A program made the position numbers and the translations under genes. The notes under the pieces are model-generated. The model did no database searches, was not told where the DNA came from, and saw only the letters and a list, made by a program, of their open reading frames with translations. A stretch of 64,000 nt of DNA from contig NZ_JACHHZ010000002.1 of assembly GCF_014202975.1 (NCBI RefSeq), forward strand, positions 372,001 through 436,000. The letters are read 5' to 3'. This document shows, piece after piece, positions 48,182 through 57,704 of the stretch; the stretch's first letter is position 1; each line of letters starts with the position of its first letter. Origin of the DNA: Povalibacter uvarum (GTDB taxonomy: Bacteria > Pseudomonadota > Gammaproteobacteria > Steroidobacterales > Steroidobacteraceae).

Positions 48182-50974
48182 TCATCGAGCCTGCTGTTGC
48201 CACTGCGCCGCTTCGCGGGCGTGGCGGCTGCCGGGGGCGAAGCCCTGCCAGAACTCATCCACCTGGGCGAAGAGCTTCGCCGCTTCGTCGCGATTGCCCT
48301 GGGCGAGGGCAAGCCGGCCGCGGGCAACGACGATGTCGACCGCGACAGGTGTCGGTCGCTGCGAGACCTTCTGCTGAGCTGCTGACGCTGCCTGAAGCGT
48401 TTCGTCAGCAGCAGCGAACTCTTTCGCGGCGAACTGTGTTTCGCCCAGGCCCAGGAGTGCCGCGACGACGACACGCGAGGGTGGGCCTTGCGATGACAGC
48501 TCTTTGGCCTTCTCGAAGTGTGTTCGCGCAGTGACGAGGTCTTTCTTCGAAAGCGCCACGAAGCCCAGTCCATTGTGGGAATCGGCGACCGAGGGACCGG
48601 CGGGCGTCGACTGGAGATTCGCGGTCAGTACTTTCCGTGCTTCTTCCATGCGCCCGGCGAGCACCAGCGCGTTTCCGTAAGAAGACGTCGCATTGCTCAG
48701 CCAGGCAGTCCCGGTCGTGTCGAGCCGTCGGATGACTTCGACCGAAGTCTCGAGCTGCTTCACCGCTTCGTCGGTGCGTCGCGCCGCGGCGAGCGCGACG
48801 CCAAGCGTCGACTGAACGCGAGCGCGCGTGAGCTCCTCGCTCGACAGTTGCGTTGCCCGCTCGAGTGTCGCAACCGTCCCCTTCACATCGCCGAGCTTCA
48901 TCTGTGCACGTGCGAGCCACGTGAGCTTGCTGACAACCGAATTCGCTTCGGAGCCGAAGATGCGTTCCGCACCGGCGACTGCCTTGTTCAGATGCTCGAT
49001 GCCCTCCTCGAGCTGGCCCGAGTCGACGAGCGCGCGGCCGTACACATCTTCGGTTTCGACCAGCAGGTTGTCGCGGCCGCCGTCACCAAAATTCCTGATC
49101 GCACTTTCGTAAGCGATGCGCGCCGCCTTCAACCCCTCTTCCGCTTCTCCCATGAGCAGGTGTTCCTGCGCGAGCTGACGCATCGCGAGGATCGTTTCGG
49201 AATCGTTGTCGCCCAGCACCGGCCGCAGGACTTCGACAGCCTCACGCATCTCCGCCACGGCGCGCTTGCCATCGCCGCGCTCGCCGGCAATGAAGCCGCT
49301 GGAAACGAGAGCGCTCGAAAGCGCCCGGGCCCCTTCGCGCTGCATTCGATGCTCGCGAAGCACCGGCATCGCGGCCGCAATCTGCTTCTCGGCCTCGTCG
49401 TAGTTGCCCTGCTGGACGGCGATGCTGGCCAGCTGCGTACGGCCCGCGGCCACTTGCAGACTGTCGGCAGGCAGGACGCCATCAGCGTTCTTCAGCGCTC
49501 GCTCGAGCGTGGCTTTTGCTTCATCCAGCTGCTCGAGATTCGATTGCGCCTCCCCGACGATCAACAGAAGCTCAGCGGCATCGTGCGGCTGCGAGGCCAT
49601 CTCGCGATCGATACGCTCCTTCGCGAAAGTCAGGAGCTGCGCGGCGGTGAGCTGCTTGTTGCCGGTGAAGAACGGATCGGCGGAACGAAAAATGGACGCC
49701 ACGAAGTCCTTCACTTCTTCCGCGTGGCGTCGCTCTTCCTGCGCGATCCGAAGCTGCCATGTCGCAACGAGGAGGCCGGCGGCGAGAGCCACGACGACGG
49801 CACCGGCCGCGCCGACGACGAGGCGATGTTTGGCCGCGAACTTACGGAGTCGATAGCCAGCCGAATCCGGTTGTGCGAGCACGGGATCGCTGCGCAGGTA
49901 GCGCTCGAGATCGTCAGCGAAGGCCGCGGCTGTCCCGTATCGCTCGGAGGCCTCCTTCTTGAGCGCCTTCATCAGGATCGTGTCGAGGTCTCCGCGGAGC
50001 TCGCGAGCATCCGCTGCCTCGTGCGCGACGCTGCTCGGGCGATGAATCTCTACCGATAGAATTTCCCAGCTCGTGTTGGCTTCGCTCTTGAACGTGTAGG
50101 GCCGGTAGCCCGTGAAGATCTCGTACGCCACGAGCCCGAGCGAGTACACATCGCTCTCGGTCGTCACCGACTGGCCGAGGATCTGTTCCGGCGACGCGTA
50201 CGCCGGCGTCAGCAGCATCGTGCCGAGTTGCGTCAGCGCCTTGTTCGCGGGATCGCCCTCCTCGATGAGCTTTGCGATACCGAAGTCGAGCAGGTGCACC
50301 TGCCCCGCCGCATCGATCAGCACGTTCGACGGCTTCAGATCGCGATGAACGATCAGATGCGAATGCGCATACGCCACGGCGCGCGCGATCTGGGCAATCA
50401 GCTGCACTCGTGTTCGCAGGTCGAGCACGTTCTCGCGGCAAAAGATGTCGATCGGTTTGCCTTCGATGTACTCGAGCGCGAGATAGGGCCGTCCGTCCGC
50501 CGTCACGCCCGCGTCGTACAGACGCGCAATGTTGGGATGCTCGAGCTGCGCGAGAATGTCGCGCTCCTGTGCAGCGCGATCGCTGAGCTTCGCGATCGCC
50601 CACCAATGCGGCAGCTTCAGTGCGACGCGCCGCTTGAGAACCGCGTCGTCACGTTCGGCGAGCCAGACCGAGCTCATGCCGCCGTCGCCGATCTTCTCGA
50701 TCAACCTGTAGGGACCGACGATCGCGCCATTGAACGGCGCCGGCGCGAGCGACCCCCCCGGATGACGTCTGGTGTGCTCGGAGAGCGCAGCGATGAAATC
50801 GTCCGTCTCGTGCTTCGCCTGCTTCTGCAGCAGGCCGGCAACCGTTGGCCGCAAATGACTTTTGCTCGGATCGAGTGTATCGAGCCAGCGCCGACGCTCC
50901 TCTTCGGGGAGTTCGAGCGCGGTCTGCAGCAGCGACAGGAGATCTTTCAGGTCGCCGGGATCGAGGGGCTGCAT
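48182..50974 (-). CDS. Transmembrane serine/threonine protein kinase with TPR-like C-terminal region
   Basis: A 930-residue protein. Residues ~1-80 are a cytoplasmic leader; the kinase domain (~88-370) has the Gly loop IGDGGMSSVW, the Lys in VALKLP, HRDLKPSN (~210-217) with the catalytic Asp, DFGIAK (~229) and the APE-equivalent TPAYASPEQI. A membrane helix follows (~388-410: LVVGAAGAVVVALAAGLLVA), then ~500 residues of helical tandem repeats of TPR type (for example DEAEKQIAAAMPVLREH, LEEGIEHLNKAVAGAERIFG). All catalytic residues are present. It probably phosphorylates cytoplasmic targets in response to periplasmic protein contacts. No partner phosphatase is nearby. Confidence 0.92.
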   Translation of the reverse strand: MQPLDPGDLKDLLSLLQTALELPEEERRRWLDTLDPSKSHLRPTVAGLLQKQAKHETDDFIAALSEHTRRHPGGSLAPAPFNGAIVGPYRLIEKIGDGGMSSVWLAERDDAVLKRRVALKLPHWWAIAKLSDRAAQERDILAQLEHPNIARLYDAGVTADGRPYLALEYIEGKPIDIFCRENVLDLRTRVQLIAQIARAVAYAHSHLIVHRDLKPSNVLIDAAGQVHLLDFGIAKLIEEGDPANKALTQLGTMLLTPAYASPEQILGQSVTTESDVYSLGLVAYEIFTGYRPYTFKSEANTSWEILSVEIHRPSSVAHEAADARELRGDLDTILMKALKKEASERYGTAAAFADDLERYLRSDPVLAQPDSAGYRLRKFAAKHRLVVGAAGAVVVALAAGLLVATWQLRIAQEERRHAEEVKDFVASIFRSADPFFTGNKQLTAAQLLTFAKERIDREMASQPHDAAELLLIVGEAQSNLEQLDEAKATLERALKNADGVLPADSLQVAAGRTQLASIAVQQGNYDEAEKQIAAAMPVLREHRMQREGARALSSALVSSGFIAGERGDGKRAVAEMREAVEVLRPVLGDNDSETILAMRQLAQEHLLMGEAEEGLKAARIAYESAIRNFGDGGRDNLLVETEDVYGRALVDSGQLEEGIEHLNKAVAGAERIFGSEANSVVSKLTWLARAQMKLGDVKGTVATLERATQLSSEELTRARVQSTLGVALAAARRTDEAVKQLETSVEVIRRLDTTGTAWLSNATSSYGNALVLAGRMEEARKVLTANLQSTPAGPSVADSHNGLGFVALSKKDLVTARTHFEKAKELSSQGPPSRVVVAALLGLGETQFAAKEFAAADETLQAASAAQQKVSQRPTPVAVDIVVARGRLALAQGNRDEAAKLFAQVDEFWQGFAPGSRHAREAAQWQQQAR

Positions 50975-51091
50975 CGGGAAGGCATCGCCGTGTTATTCGT
51001 CGTTGCGGCAATCGTCCGTGACGCGCGGCCCGATGACAAGCAAAGTCTCGCGGGTCGCAATTTACCTACACAGCCGCCCCGTCGCTTGTAT

Positions 51092-53293
51092 TCAACTCCA
51101 GCTCAGGTCGTGACTGCGGAAGGGTGTGGAGCGAATACGTTTACCTGTGGCGTAGAAGATGGCGTTGGCGACCGCGGGCGGCACCGGCGGGCCCGCGGGC
51201 TCGCCCAGGCCGCCCCACTTGCTCCCGCCTGACAGCGCGAAGTGCACATCGACCTGCGGCATCTGATCGATTCGCAGCAGGTTGTAGGTGTCGAAGTTGG
51301 TGTTCGTGAACCGGCCTTCCTTCAGATCGAGACCACCGACCCATGCGTGCGACAACTCCCAGGCCGCACTGCCCTCGCATTGTTCGATGCCGCCGAGCGG
51401 ATTGATGACGTGACCGCTGTCGACCACGATCACCAGCTTCTCGACATGCAACGCACCGCGACGCGAGACGGTGACAGTTGCGCAGGCGGCCGCGATCGAG
51501 CCGTGTGACTCGACGATACCGATACCCATGCCCTCGCCGCGCGGCAGATCCGTGCGGAAACCAGATTTCTCTTTCAGGGTAAGCAGCACTCGTTGCCAGT
51601 CGTCCATTCCCTTCGTCATCTCGATCCGCCAGTCGAGCGGATTCCAGCCGCCGGCGATCGCGACTTCATCGACGAAGGATTCCGTCATGAAGCCATGCTG
51701 TCCCGCGCCGGGCGCGCGATGAGTCGCCGTGGGAATGTGAGTCTTGCCGTTGTGTCGCTCGTGATGCCGGTTCGGCACTTTGTACGGCATGTTGCCGATC
51801 GAGTAGTCCGCATGCGCGGCTCCGATGCGCGGCATGCCGTCCTGCGTGAACCAGACGGAGCGCGTGAACCACGCGCTGGGCAAGCCTTTATCTCCGAGCA
51901 AAGCCTTGAAGGCGGTCATGTTCGGAGGGCGCTGCTTGTCGTGATTGATATCCTCTTCCCGCGACCAGACGACCTTCACGGGACGCTTGAGCTGGCGCGA
52001 AAGCTCCGCCGCCTGGCGAGTCACTGCGGTGTTGCCACCACCGCCGCCGCCGAAGCCGCCACCGAGAAAGACTGTGTGCACGAACACATCTTTCACATCC
52101 CGGCCTGTCTGGTCGGCCGCCAGCGTGAGCGCGAGCGATTGGTCCTGCGTCGGCGACCAGACATCGACACGACTGTCCGTCACGCTTACCGTCGCATTGA
52201 TCGGCTCCATGCGGGCGTGCGTTTCCCACGGGCGGTGGTACTCCGCGGCGATGACTTTGCCGCCGGCACCGATCATCTCGATCGCATTCGCGCCGGTCGC
52301 GTTACTGACCTCACCGGGTTGTTCGAGAAGCTTGCGAGCCTCGGCCCATTGGCTCTCGGTGCTCGACTGCGCTGCGGGTCCGAAGTCCCACTCGATGGGC
52401 ATGAGATCGAGCGCGGTCTTCGCGCGATACCAGGTGTCAGCGACGATCGCGACACCATTCTGCATGTCCGAGAAGGCAGTCTTGCCCGGCACTGCTTTCA
52501 GCTCGATGGCTGCGATGACACCCGGGCGCTGTTTCACCGCATCGAAACTGAAGCTCTTCAGCTTGCCCCATGGCACAGGACAGCATTTCACCGCGGCGTA
52601 CACCATGCCCGGCAAGCGTGTGTCGATGGCAAAGGCGGCGCTGCCGTCGACCTTTCTCGGAATGTCCAGCCGTTGCTTCGATTGTCCGAGCAGCCACCAT
52701 TGATCCGGCGTCTTGATCGCCGGCTCGGTCGGCAACTGGATCGCCGCTGCGGCCGTCGCGAACTCGGCGTAGGTGCCGGATCGCTTGCCGGACTTCAGCA
52801 CGCCCAGCTTCGCTTCGACCGCCGAGCGATCGACGCGCCAGGCCTGCGCCGCTGCGGCTTTGAGACGTTCGCGTGCGGACGCACCGGCTTGCATGATGTG
52901 CGGGTGCTGTAACCGGACGAGTTGCGAACCGTGCGTCGTCATCACTTTGTATTCGCGCCCGCGGGTCAGATGCCGATTGGGATCGGCGAACACCGCCTGG
53001 ATCTTCGACCAGTCGACGTTCAGCTCTTCCGCGATCATCATCGCGACCGACGTCAATGCGCCCTGCCCCATCTCCGTGTGCGGCACGCGAACGGTCACGA
53101 CGCCATTGCGATCGATCGTGAGCCATGCGTTGATTTCGACTCCGTCCGTGGGCGTTTTCCACGGGTGGGCTTCGACGCTCGCAGCGTCTGCCCCGGGCAC
53201 ATGGAAACCGAGCAGCAGGCCACCGCCAGCAGCGACGGATGTCTGGATGAACGCGCGACGCGAAATCGTTGTCTGTGTCATGGCGTCGCTCAC
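51092..53293 (-). CDS. iorB: Molybdopterin-binding subunit of an aldehyde/isoquinoline-type oxidoreductase
   Basis: A 733-residue protein with a twin-arginine signal ([16 protein letters not shown]) near the N-terminus. Conserved xanthine-oxidase-family segments include [42 protein letters not shown] (Mo-cofactor loop, quoted in part) and [17 protein letters not shown]. It has the two-subunit form used by isoquinoline 1-oxidoreductase, with no FAD subunit. The GTG at 53293 overlaps the stop of the small subunit by 4 nt; an ATG at 53281 is possible. It hydroxylates N-heterocycles or oxidises aldehydes in the periplasm with MCD or MGD; the substrate cannot be read from sequence. Confidence 0.9.
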   Translation of the reverse strand: MSDAMTQTTISRRAFIQTSVAAGGGLLLGFHVPGADAASVEAHPWKTPTDGVEINAWLTIDRNGVVTVRVPHTEMGQGALTSVAMMIAEELNVDWSKIQAVFADPNRHLTRGREYKVMTTHGSQLVRLQHPHIMQAGASARERLKAAAAQAWRVDRSAVEAKLGVLKSGKRSGTYAEFATAAAAIQLPTEPAIKTPDQWWLLGQSKQRLDIPRKVDGSAAFAIDTRLPGMVYAAVKCCPVPWGKLKSFSFDAVKQRPGVIAAIELKAVPGKTAFSDMQNGVAIVADTWYRAKTALDLMPIEWDFGPAAQSSTESQWAEARKLLEQPGEVSNATGANAIEMIGAGGKVIAAEYHRPWETHARMEPINATVSVTDSRVDVWSPTQDQSLALTLAADQTGRDVKDVFVHTVFLGGGFGGGGGGNTAVTRQAAELSRQLKRPVKVVWSREEDINHDKQRPPNMTAFKALLGDKGLPSAWFTRSVWFTQDGMPRIGAAHADYSIGNMPYKVPNRHHERHNGKTHIPTATHRAPGAGQHGFMTESFVDEVAIAGGWNPLDWRIEMTKGMDDWQRVLLTLKEKSGFRTDLPRGEGMGIGIVESHGSIAAACATVTVSRRGALHVEKLVIVVDSGHVINPLGGIEQCEGSAAWELSHAWVGGLDLKEGRFTNTNFDTYNLLRIDQMPQVDVHFALSGGSKWGGLGEPAGPPVPPAVANAIFYATGKRIRSTPFRSHDLSWS

Positions 53294-53757
53294 TCAGTCT
53301 GCATGAGCGCGGCTGCGCGACGAATGCCCTGACGGATGCGCAGGTACGTTCCGCATCGGCAGAGGTTGCCCGACATCGCGGCGTCGATTTCCTGATCCGA
53401 GGGATTGCGACGTCGCGCGAGCAGCGCAGCGGCCGCCATGATCTGGCCTGATTGGCAGTAGCCACATTGAGGCACGCCTGCTTCGATCCACGCGGCCTGC
53501 ACCGGATGCAGCTGCCCTTTCGCAGTCAGACCTTCGATCGTCGTGATCCGCCGGCCGACCGCGGCGGAAACGGGAATGGCGCAGGACTTCACGGCCTGGC
53601 CGTCGAGATGCACGGTGCACACACCGCACTGAGCGATACCACAACCGAATTTCGTGCCGGTGAGACCGATGTTGTCGCGGAGTACCCAGAGCAGCGGCGT
53701 TTCCGGTTCAGTATCGACGGTGTGAGTTTCGCCGTTGATCTGCAGCGCAATGGCCAT
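53290..53757 (-). CDS. iorA: [2Fe-2S] subunit of an aldehyde/isoquinoline-type oxidoreductase
   Basis: 155 residues from the ATG at 53757, with GGAGG 8 nt upstream. The plant-type [2Fe-2S] ligands are in [17 protein letters not shown] plus a later Cys (SCAIPV); the second cluster ligands are in [10 protein letters not shown] and [12 protein letters not shown]. This is the standard small subunit of two-subunit molybdenum hydroxylases and passes electrons to a cytochrome or quinone carrier. It is the first gene of the pair and is translationally coupled to the large subunit. Confidence 0.95.
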   Translation of the reverse strand: MAIALQINGETHTVDTEPETPLLWVLRDNIGLTGTKFGCGIAQCGVCTVHLDGQAVKSCAIPVSAAVGRRITTIEGLTAKGQLHPVQAAWIEAGVPQCGYCQSGQIMAAAALLARRRNPSDQEIDAAMSGNLCRCGTYLRIRQGIRRAAALMQTE

Positions 53758-53909
53758 GAGCGTTTGCCTCCGCGACGAACAATGCAGGGCGGATACTAGT
53801 CCCGGTCTGGATGCCATCCAATAGAACGCAATATGAGTCGGTGCCCAGACATCGACCGGGCCCGGCATCTAAGGGTTCCCGGTCGATTCACCCGGCAGTC
53901 GTGTTGTCC

Positions 53910-54866
53910 TCAGCGCACCAGGGCCATTCCGTCAGGGCTGCCACCTGTCGGGATCGTGCGGGTTACCCGCAGCGCTTGCAGATCGACGACGGCAATGTGG
54001 TTGTCGCCAGAGACGGCGACGTAGGCGCGCTGATTGTCCGGAATGAGAATGCCGGTGGGCACGCGGCCGAGCTTGATCCGCGCGCGCTCGGTTCGCTTTG
54101 CCGCGTCGATCACGACCAGCTCGCCGCCGCTCAGGTCCGACACCAGGACGAGCTTGCCATCCGGCGTGAACTTCAGTCGATTGGAGCGTTTCGTTTTCGC
54201 GTCGAAAGTCTGAGTGACCTTCTTCGACGCGATCTCGATGATCGAGATACCGCCGTCGCGCGAGTGTGCGACCCAGAGCTCACGGCCGTCCGGAGATGTA
54301 TCGAGCGCTTCCGGCCCTGCGCCTGCGCCAATGAGCGCCTGAGTCCATTGATCGTCGTCGCCGCGCTCGATCACGCTCACGTTGTTCGAACCCATGTTGG
54401 TGGTGAACAGCTTCGAGCCATCGCGCGACGCCAGCACCATGTGCGTGCCTTCCTGCGCCGTTTCGAATGTCCAATCGACGCGTTTCGACTGCGGATCGTA
54501 GCGACCGACGCGACGCGCCTGCTCGGCAGTGAAGTAGATCTTGTTCTTGAGCAGGGTCAGGCCGTGCGGGCGACGCAGGTCGCCGAGATCGACCCGTTCG
54601 AGTTCCTTGCGCGCGTTGACGTCGACAACGGAGAGACTGTTGCCGGGCGTACTCGCACCGTAGTTCGTCACGACGGCAATCTTCGCGTCAGCGGACAACT
54701 CGATTTCATGCGGCCCTTCGCCGGTCGCAATGGTTGCGCTCGTCTGGCCGGACTCGGGATCGATGAACGAGAGCGTCGCGTCGCTCTTGTTGAGGACGAG
54801 CAACTGGGCGGCGAGCGCCAGAGTGGGCAGGATCGACGCTGCGAAAACAAAGACTACGCGTTTCAT
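53910..54866 (-). CDS. Periplasmic YVTN-type beta-propeller protein (YncE-like)
   Basis: 318 residues from the ATG at 54866, with GGAGG 9 nt upstream. The signal peptide ends TLALAA. Repeats of ~42 residues follow the YVTN propeller pattern (LLVLNKSDATLSFIDPESGQ, AVVTNYGAST ... LSVVDVN, GRELWVAHSRDGGISIIE, RAYVAVSGDNHIAVVDL). It lies 71 nt after a TonB-dependent receptor on the same strand and is probably co-transcribed with it. In E. coli the propeller gene yncE lies beside the receptor gene yncD and responds to iron; the same pairing here is by analogy. Ligand unknown. Confidence 0.85.
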   Translation of the reverse strand: MKRVVFVFAASILPTLALAAQLLVLNKSDATLSFIDPESGQTSATIATGEGPHEIELSADAKIAVVTNYGASTPGNSLSVVDVNARKELERVDLGDLRRPHGLTLLKNKIYFTAEQARRVGRYDPQSKRVDWTFETAQEGTHMVLASRDGSKLFTTNMGSNNVSVIERGDDDQWTQALIGAGAGPEALDTSPDGRELWVAHSRDGGISIIEIASKKVTQTFDAKTKRSNRLKFTPDGKLVLVSDLSGGELVVIDAAKRTERARIKLGRVPTGILIPDNQRAYVAVSGDNHIAVVDLQALRVTRTIPTGGSPDGMALVR

Positions 54867-54895
54867 GTCAGTCACCTCCTGGGGGAAGCGACTGT

Positions 54896-54918
54896 GCCGC
54901 CGGAGTGTGTCCGGCGGC
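54896..54918 (-). terminator. Hairpin between receptor and propeller genes
   Basis: A 9-bp perfect stem GCCGCCGGA/TCCGGCGGC with a 5-nt loop. No U-run follows. It may attenuate or stabilise the receptor message in the two-gene unit rather than stop it fully. Confidence 0.45.
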
Positions 54919-54937
54919 AAGTGCCGAGAGCGGCTCG

Positions 54938-57049
54938 TTAGAACTTGTACCCGACGGTCACCGAGTAATTCGCCGGCGCGGCGTAGAAACCGACCTGGTA
55001 CAGGCTGCCGATGTACTTCTCGTCGGTGATGTTGTCGGCATTCACTCGCACATAAGCGTTCGCGGTGATATCCCAGGCAGCGAACGCGTTCAAGGTTGCG
55101 TAGCTGTCCTGGCGGATAACACCGCCATTGGTGCTGTCAACGGTCCAGATGTCGCTCTGCCAGCGACCATTCAGGCCGAACTGGAGTTCCGGGAAGCTCG
55201 GGAGCTTCGAAGCCAGACTGAAATTGAGGGTCCGGCGCGGCACCCAGGTGTAGATCTCGGCGCCTTGCGGATCCTCGAGCTTGAGCGCGGTGAAGCCGAA
55301 GACGAGGTCGACATATTCGTTGGGGCGTCCGGTGGCTTCGACCTCGATGCCTTTCGATTCGACGTCCATGCCGACGTAGTAGTACTGCTGCGTCTCGGGA
55401 TTCGTTCCGCCGTACGTCGCAAGATTTTCCTGTTCAGCCGTGAACAGCGCGAGCGTCGTCAGCAAGCGCTTCTCGAACCAGTCAGCTTTGACGCCGACTT
55501 CGTAGTTCACACCCTTCGACGGGTCGAGGTAGTTGCCGTCGAAGTCGTCCTGGTCCTGCGGCTGGTAGATGTCCGAGTAGCTTGCGTAGGCCAGCAAACT
55601 GTCGGTGATCCGGTAGGTCACGCCTGCGTACGGGCTCAGCTCGCTCTCGGTCTGATCGAAGCGTCCGCCGCCGCTCGGCATGCCTTCGCGATGGTATTCG
55701 GCCCAGTTGAAGCCGCCGATTGCAGTGAGCCGGTCGCTGAGCTCCAGACGCGTCGCGCCATAGGCGCGCTTCAGACGCTGATTCATCGTGCTGTCGACGA
55801 TCGTCGGCTGCCATACCGGCTCGGGAACCACGTCGCCGGCGTAGGGAAACGCGGGAAGAATCGCGGCCCAGGCGGGATCGGAATCGAGCACAGGCCGCGT
55901 GAACTGCGTTCCCTGGCTGCGCGAATAGCTCAAACCGAGGATCGCCTCGTGAGTGCGCCCCCAGGCATCGAAATCACCATTGAGTGTGAGGTCGATGAGA
56001 TTGGACTCGTCTTCGGTCGGCCAGCTGCCGGGCCACGGCAGCAACCCGGTGTTGTCCGGATTGAGGCCCGGGTCTTCCCAGTTCGTCAGCACATAGAAGA
56101 GCTGGCTGACGTCGTCATACGAGCGGTAGTTGTAAGTGAGCTTCGCGTCCCACGCGTCGGTGAGCGCGTACGTGAACTCTGCGAACGCAGTCTGGTGCTC
56201 GGTGTTCCAGTACGTCCAGTCCTGCGTCGTCGAAGAGCTGCGCGGGAATTCAGCCTGTGTGCCGTCCTTGTAGCTGAACACCAGGGCGCCCCACATGTTT
56301 CCATCGGTGTCCGCCTTCTGATGGGAGTATCCGACAGTCAGCGTGCCTCGCTCGCCGATCTGGCCGTCCACGACACCATAGAAATAGGTACGTTCGTTGT
56401 GCTTTCCGCGCAGCCACGAGTCGCCTTCCTCCGCGGCGGCCACGATGCGGCCGGCCCAGGAACCGCTCTCGGTGAACGGCGTCGAGTAGTCCGCCTCGAT
56501 GCGCCTCGTGTCCCAGGAACCAATCGTCGCGCTGACGCCACCCTGCGTATCGTTCGTCGGACGCTTGCGCACGTAGTTGATCGTGCCGGCGGAATTGCCG
56601 ACGCCGGTGAGCAACCCGTTGGCGCCGCGGATCACCTCGATTTTTTCGTAACCGAACGAATCGATCGCGCCGGTCACGATGCCCCAGTCGTTGGGCAGGC
56701 CGATGCCATCGATCTGTGTGTTCTTGATCTCGAAACCGCGCGACATGTAGTTCGTACGGTTGGTCTCCCATTCCTCGACATTGATGCCGGTAGCGAGCCG
56801 GAGCGCATCGTTGATGTTATCGGCGCCGAACCGCTCCATCTGGTCGGCCGTGACGACACTGATCGACTGCGGCGTCTCCACGATGTCGAGATCGAGACCG
56901 GTCGCGCCCTTGCTCACGCGATCGGCGCGCTTGGCCGTCACCAGCACGGCTTCGAGCACATTGTCATCTGCTGCCAACAGACCCTGAGCCGGTATCGCGA
57001 CGCCGGCCACTGCAAGGGCGGCAACGGACCCCATCAATCTCGATCGCAT
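54938..57049 (-). CDS. TonB-dependent siderophore-type receptor
   Basis: 703 residues from the ATG at 57049, which has GGGAG upstream; a TTG two codons earlier is possible. The signal peptide is followed by VLVTAKRADRVSKGATGLDL, the TonB-box region, and a plug with siderophore-receptor signatures (ETPQSISVVTADQMERFGAD, YMSRGFEI, VEWLR-like IEVIRGANGLLTGVGNSAGT, NYVRKRPT). The barrel ends NYSVTVGYKF with terminal Phe. Length and motifs match FpvA/FhuE-type receptors, minus the N-terminal signalling domain, so it probably takes up a ferric hydroxamate or pyoverdine-like chelate. A Fur-like box lies 17-40 nt before the start. Confidence 0.92.
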   Translation of the reverse strand: MRSRLMGSVAALAVAGVAIPAQGLLAADDNVLEAVLVTAKRADRVSKGATGLDLDIVETPQSISVVTADQMERFGADNINDALRLATGINVEEWETNRTNYMSRGFEIKNTQIDGIGLPNDWGIVTGAIDSFGYEKIEVIRGANGLLTGVGNSAGTINYVRKRPTNDTQGGVSATIGSWDTRRIEADYSTPFTESGSWAGRIVAAAEEGDSWLRGKHNERTYFYGVVDGQIGERGTLTVGYSHQKADTDGNMWGALVFSYKDGTQAEFPRSSSTTQDWTYWNTEHQTAFAEFTYALTDAWDAKLTYNYRSYDDVSQLFYVLTNWEDPGLNPDNTGLLPWPGSWPTEDESNLIDLTLNGDFDAWGRTHEAILGLSYSRSQGTQFTRPVLDSDPAWAAILPAFPYAGDVVPEPVWQPTIVDSTMNQRLKRAYGATRLELSDRLTAIGGFNWAEYHREGMPSGGGRFDQTESELSPYAGVTYRITDSLLAYASYSDIYQPQDQDDFDGNYLDPSKGVNYEVGVKADWFEKRLLTTLALFTAEQENLATYGGTNPETQQYYYVGMDVESKGIEVEATGRPNEYVDLVFGFTALKLEDPQGAEIYTWVPRRTLNFSLASKLPSFPELQFGLNGRWQSDIWTVDSTNGGVIRQDSYATLNAFAAWDITANAYVRVNADNITDEKYIGSLYQVGFYAAPANYSVTVGYKF

Positions 57050-57071
57050 GTTCAATCTCCCGTTCTGAGAC

Positions 57072-57090
57072 GGGAATGATAATTGTTCTT
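57072..57090 (-). promoter_or_regulatory. Fur-box-like site before the siderophore receptor
   Basis: The plus-strand sequence GGGAATGATAATTGTTCTT matches the 19-bp Fur consensus at 13 of 19 positions by hand alignment, with a full AATGATAAT half. It lies 23 nt upstream of the start codon in an AT-rich patch, where iron-bound Fur would block transcription. Confidence 0.65.
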
Positions 57091-57118
57091 ATTTGCGATT
57101 CAAGTGCAATGAGCGTAA

Positions 57119-57143
57119 CCCCTTCTTCCCGTGGAAGAAGGGG
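57119..57143. terminator. 11-bp hairpin between the 4TM gene and the receptor
   Basis: CCCCTTCTTCC-CGT-GGAAGAAGGGG is a perfect 11-bp stem with a 3-nt loop, ~33 nt after the stop of the 57176-57631 gene on the minus strand. No U-run follows, so termination may be partial. Confidence 0.55.
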
Positions 57144-57175
57144 CCGATTGGCGTGGCAGGACTACTCGAGGTGAT

Positions 57176-57631
57176 TTAGCTGATCCAGCCCGCCTTCCGC
57201 GCGTGGCGAGCGAGCCAGAGCCACAGGACGCCGAGCAGGAAGATGACCAGCGGGAACGGCACCGCGGCTGCGGCCCCGAGAACCTGCACCGCTTTCATCG
57301 GACCGAAGGTGTAGCCGAACTGCACGATGATCGCGACCAGGGAGATCGCGAACGCTGTCGATGACCATGACTTGCGCATCAGCAATCCGATTGCGCCCGC
57401 GAGCCCGCTGAAGATCGCAATCGCATAAATCGCGAAAACCCATTGCGGCCGCGACTCGTAGAGCTGCCGCTGCGCTTCGCTCATCTGCGAAAGCGCCGCC
57501 TCATCGGTCATGAGATCGGCGGTCCAGGCCATCACGCCGATCAGCATCCAGAGCAGTGCAATGACGGAAACGACCCAGTACCAGGTCGGCGGCTTCGTGG
57601 CGGGCGCAGTGGCGGTTACGGCAGCTTCCAT
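57176..57631 (-). CDS. Small four-helix membrane protein of unknown function
   Basis: A 151-residue protein with four hydrophobic segments (WYWVVSVIALLWMLIGVMAW, WVFAIYAIAIFSGLAGAIGL, STAFAISLVAIIVQFGYTF, VPFPLVIFLLGVLWLWLA). I recognise the type as a widespread uncharacterised family, often near metabolic genes, but no function is known to me. GGGGAGA precedes the ATG at 57631. It follows the glutamate-synthase-like gene by 73 nt on the same strand and may be the last gene of that cluster. Confidence 0.75.
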   Translation of the reverse strand: MEAAVTATAPATKPPTWYWVVSVIALLWMLIGVMAWTADLMTDEAALSQMSEAQRQLYESRPQWVFAIYAIAIFSGLAGAIGLLMRKSWSSTAFAISLVAIIVQFGYTFGPMKAVQVLGAAAAVPFPLVIFLLGVLWLWLARHARKAGWIS

Positions 57632-57704
57632 ACATCTCCCCTTTTTGTTGTCGGATCAACCGGGGATTGTGCTCGGGCCGCCACCGCACAGGCAACCGCC
57701 AACG

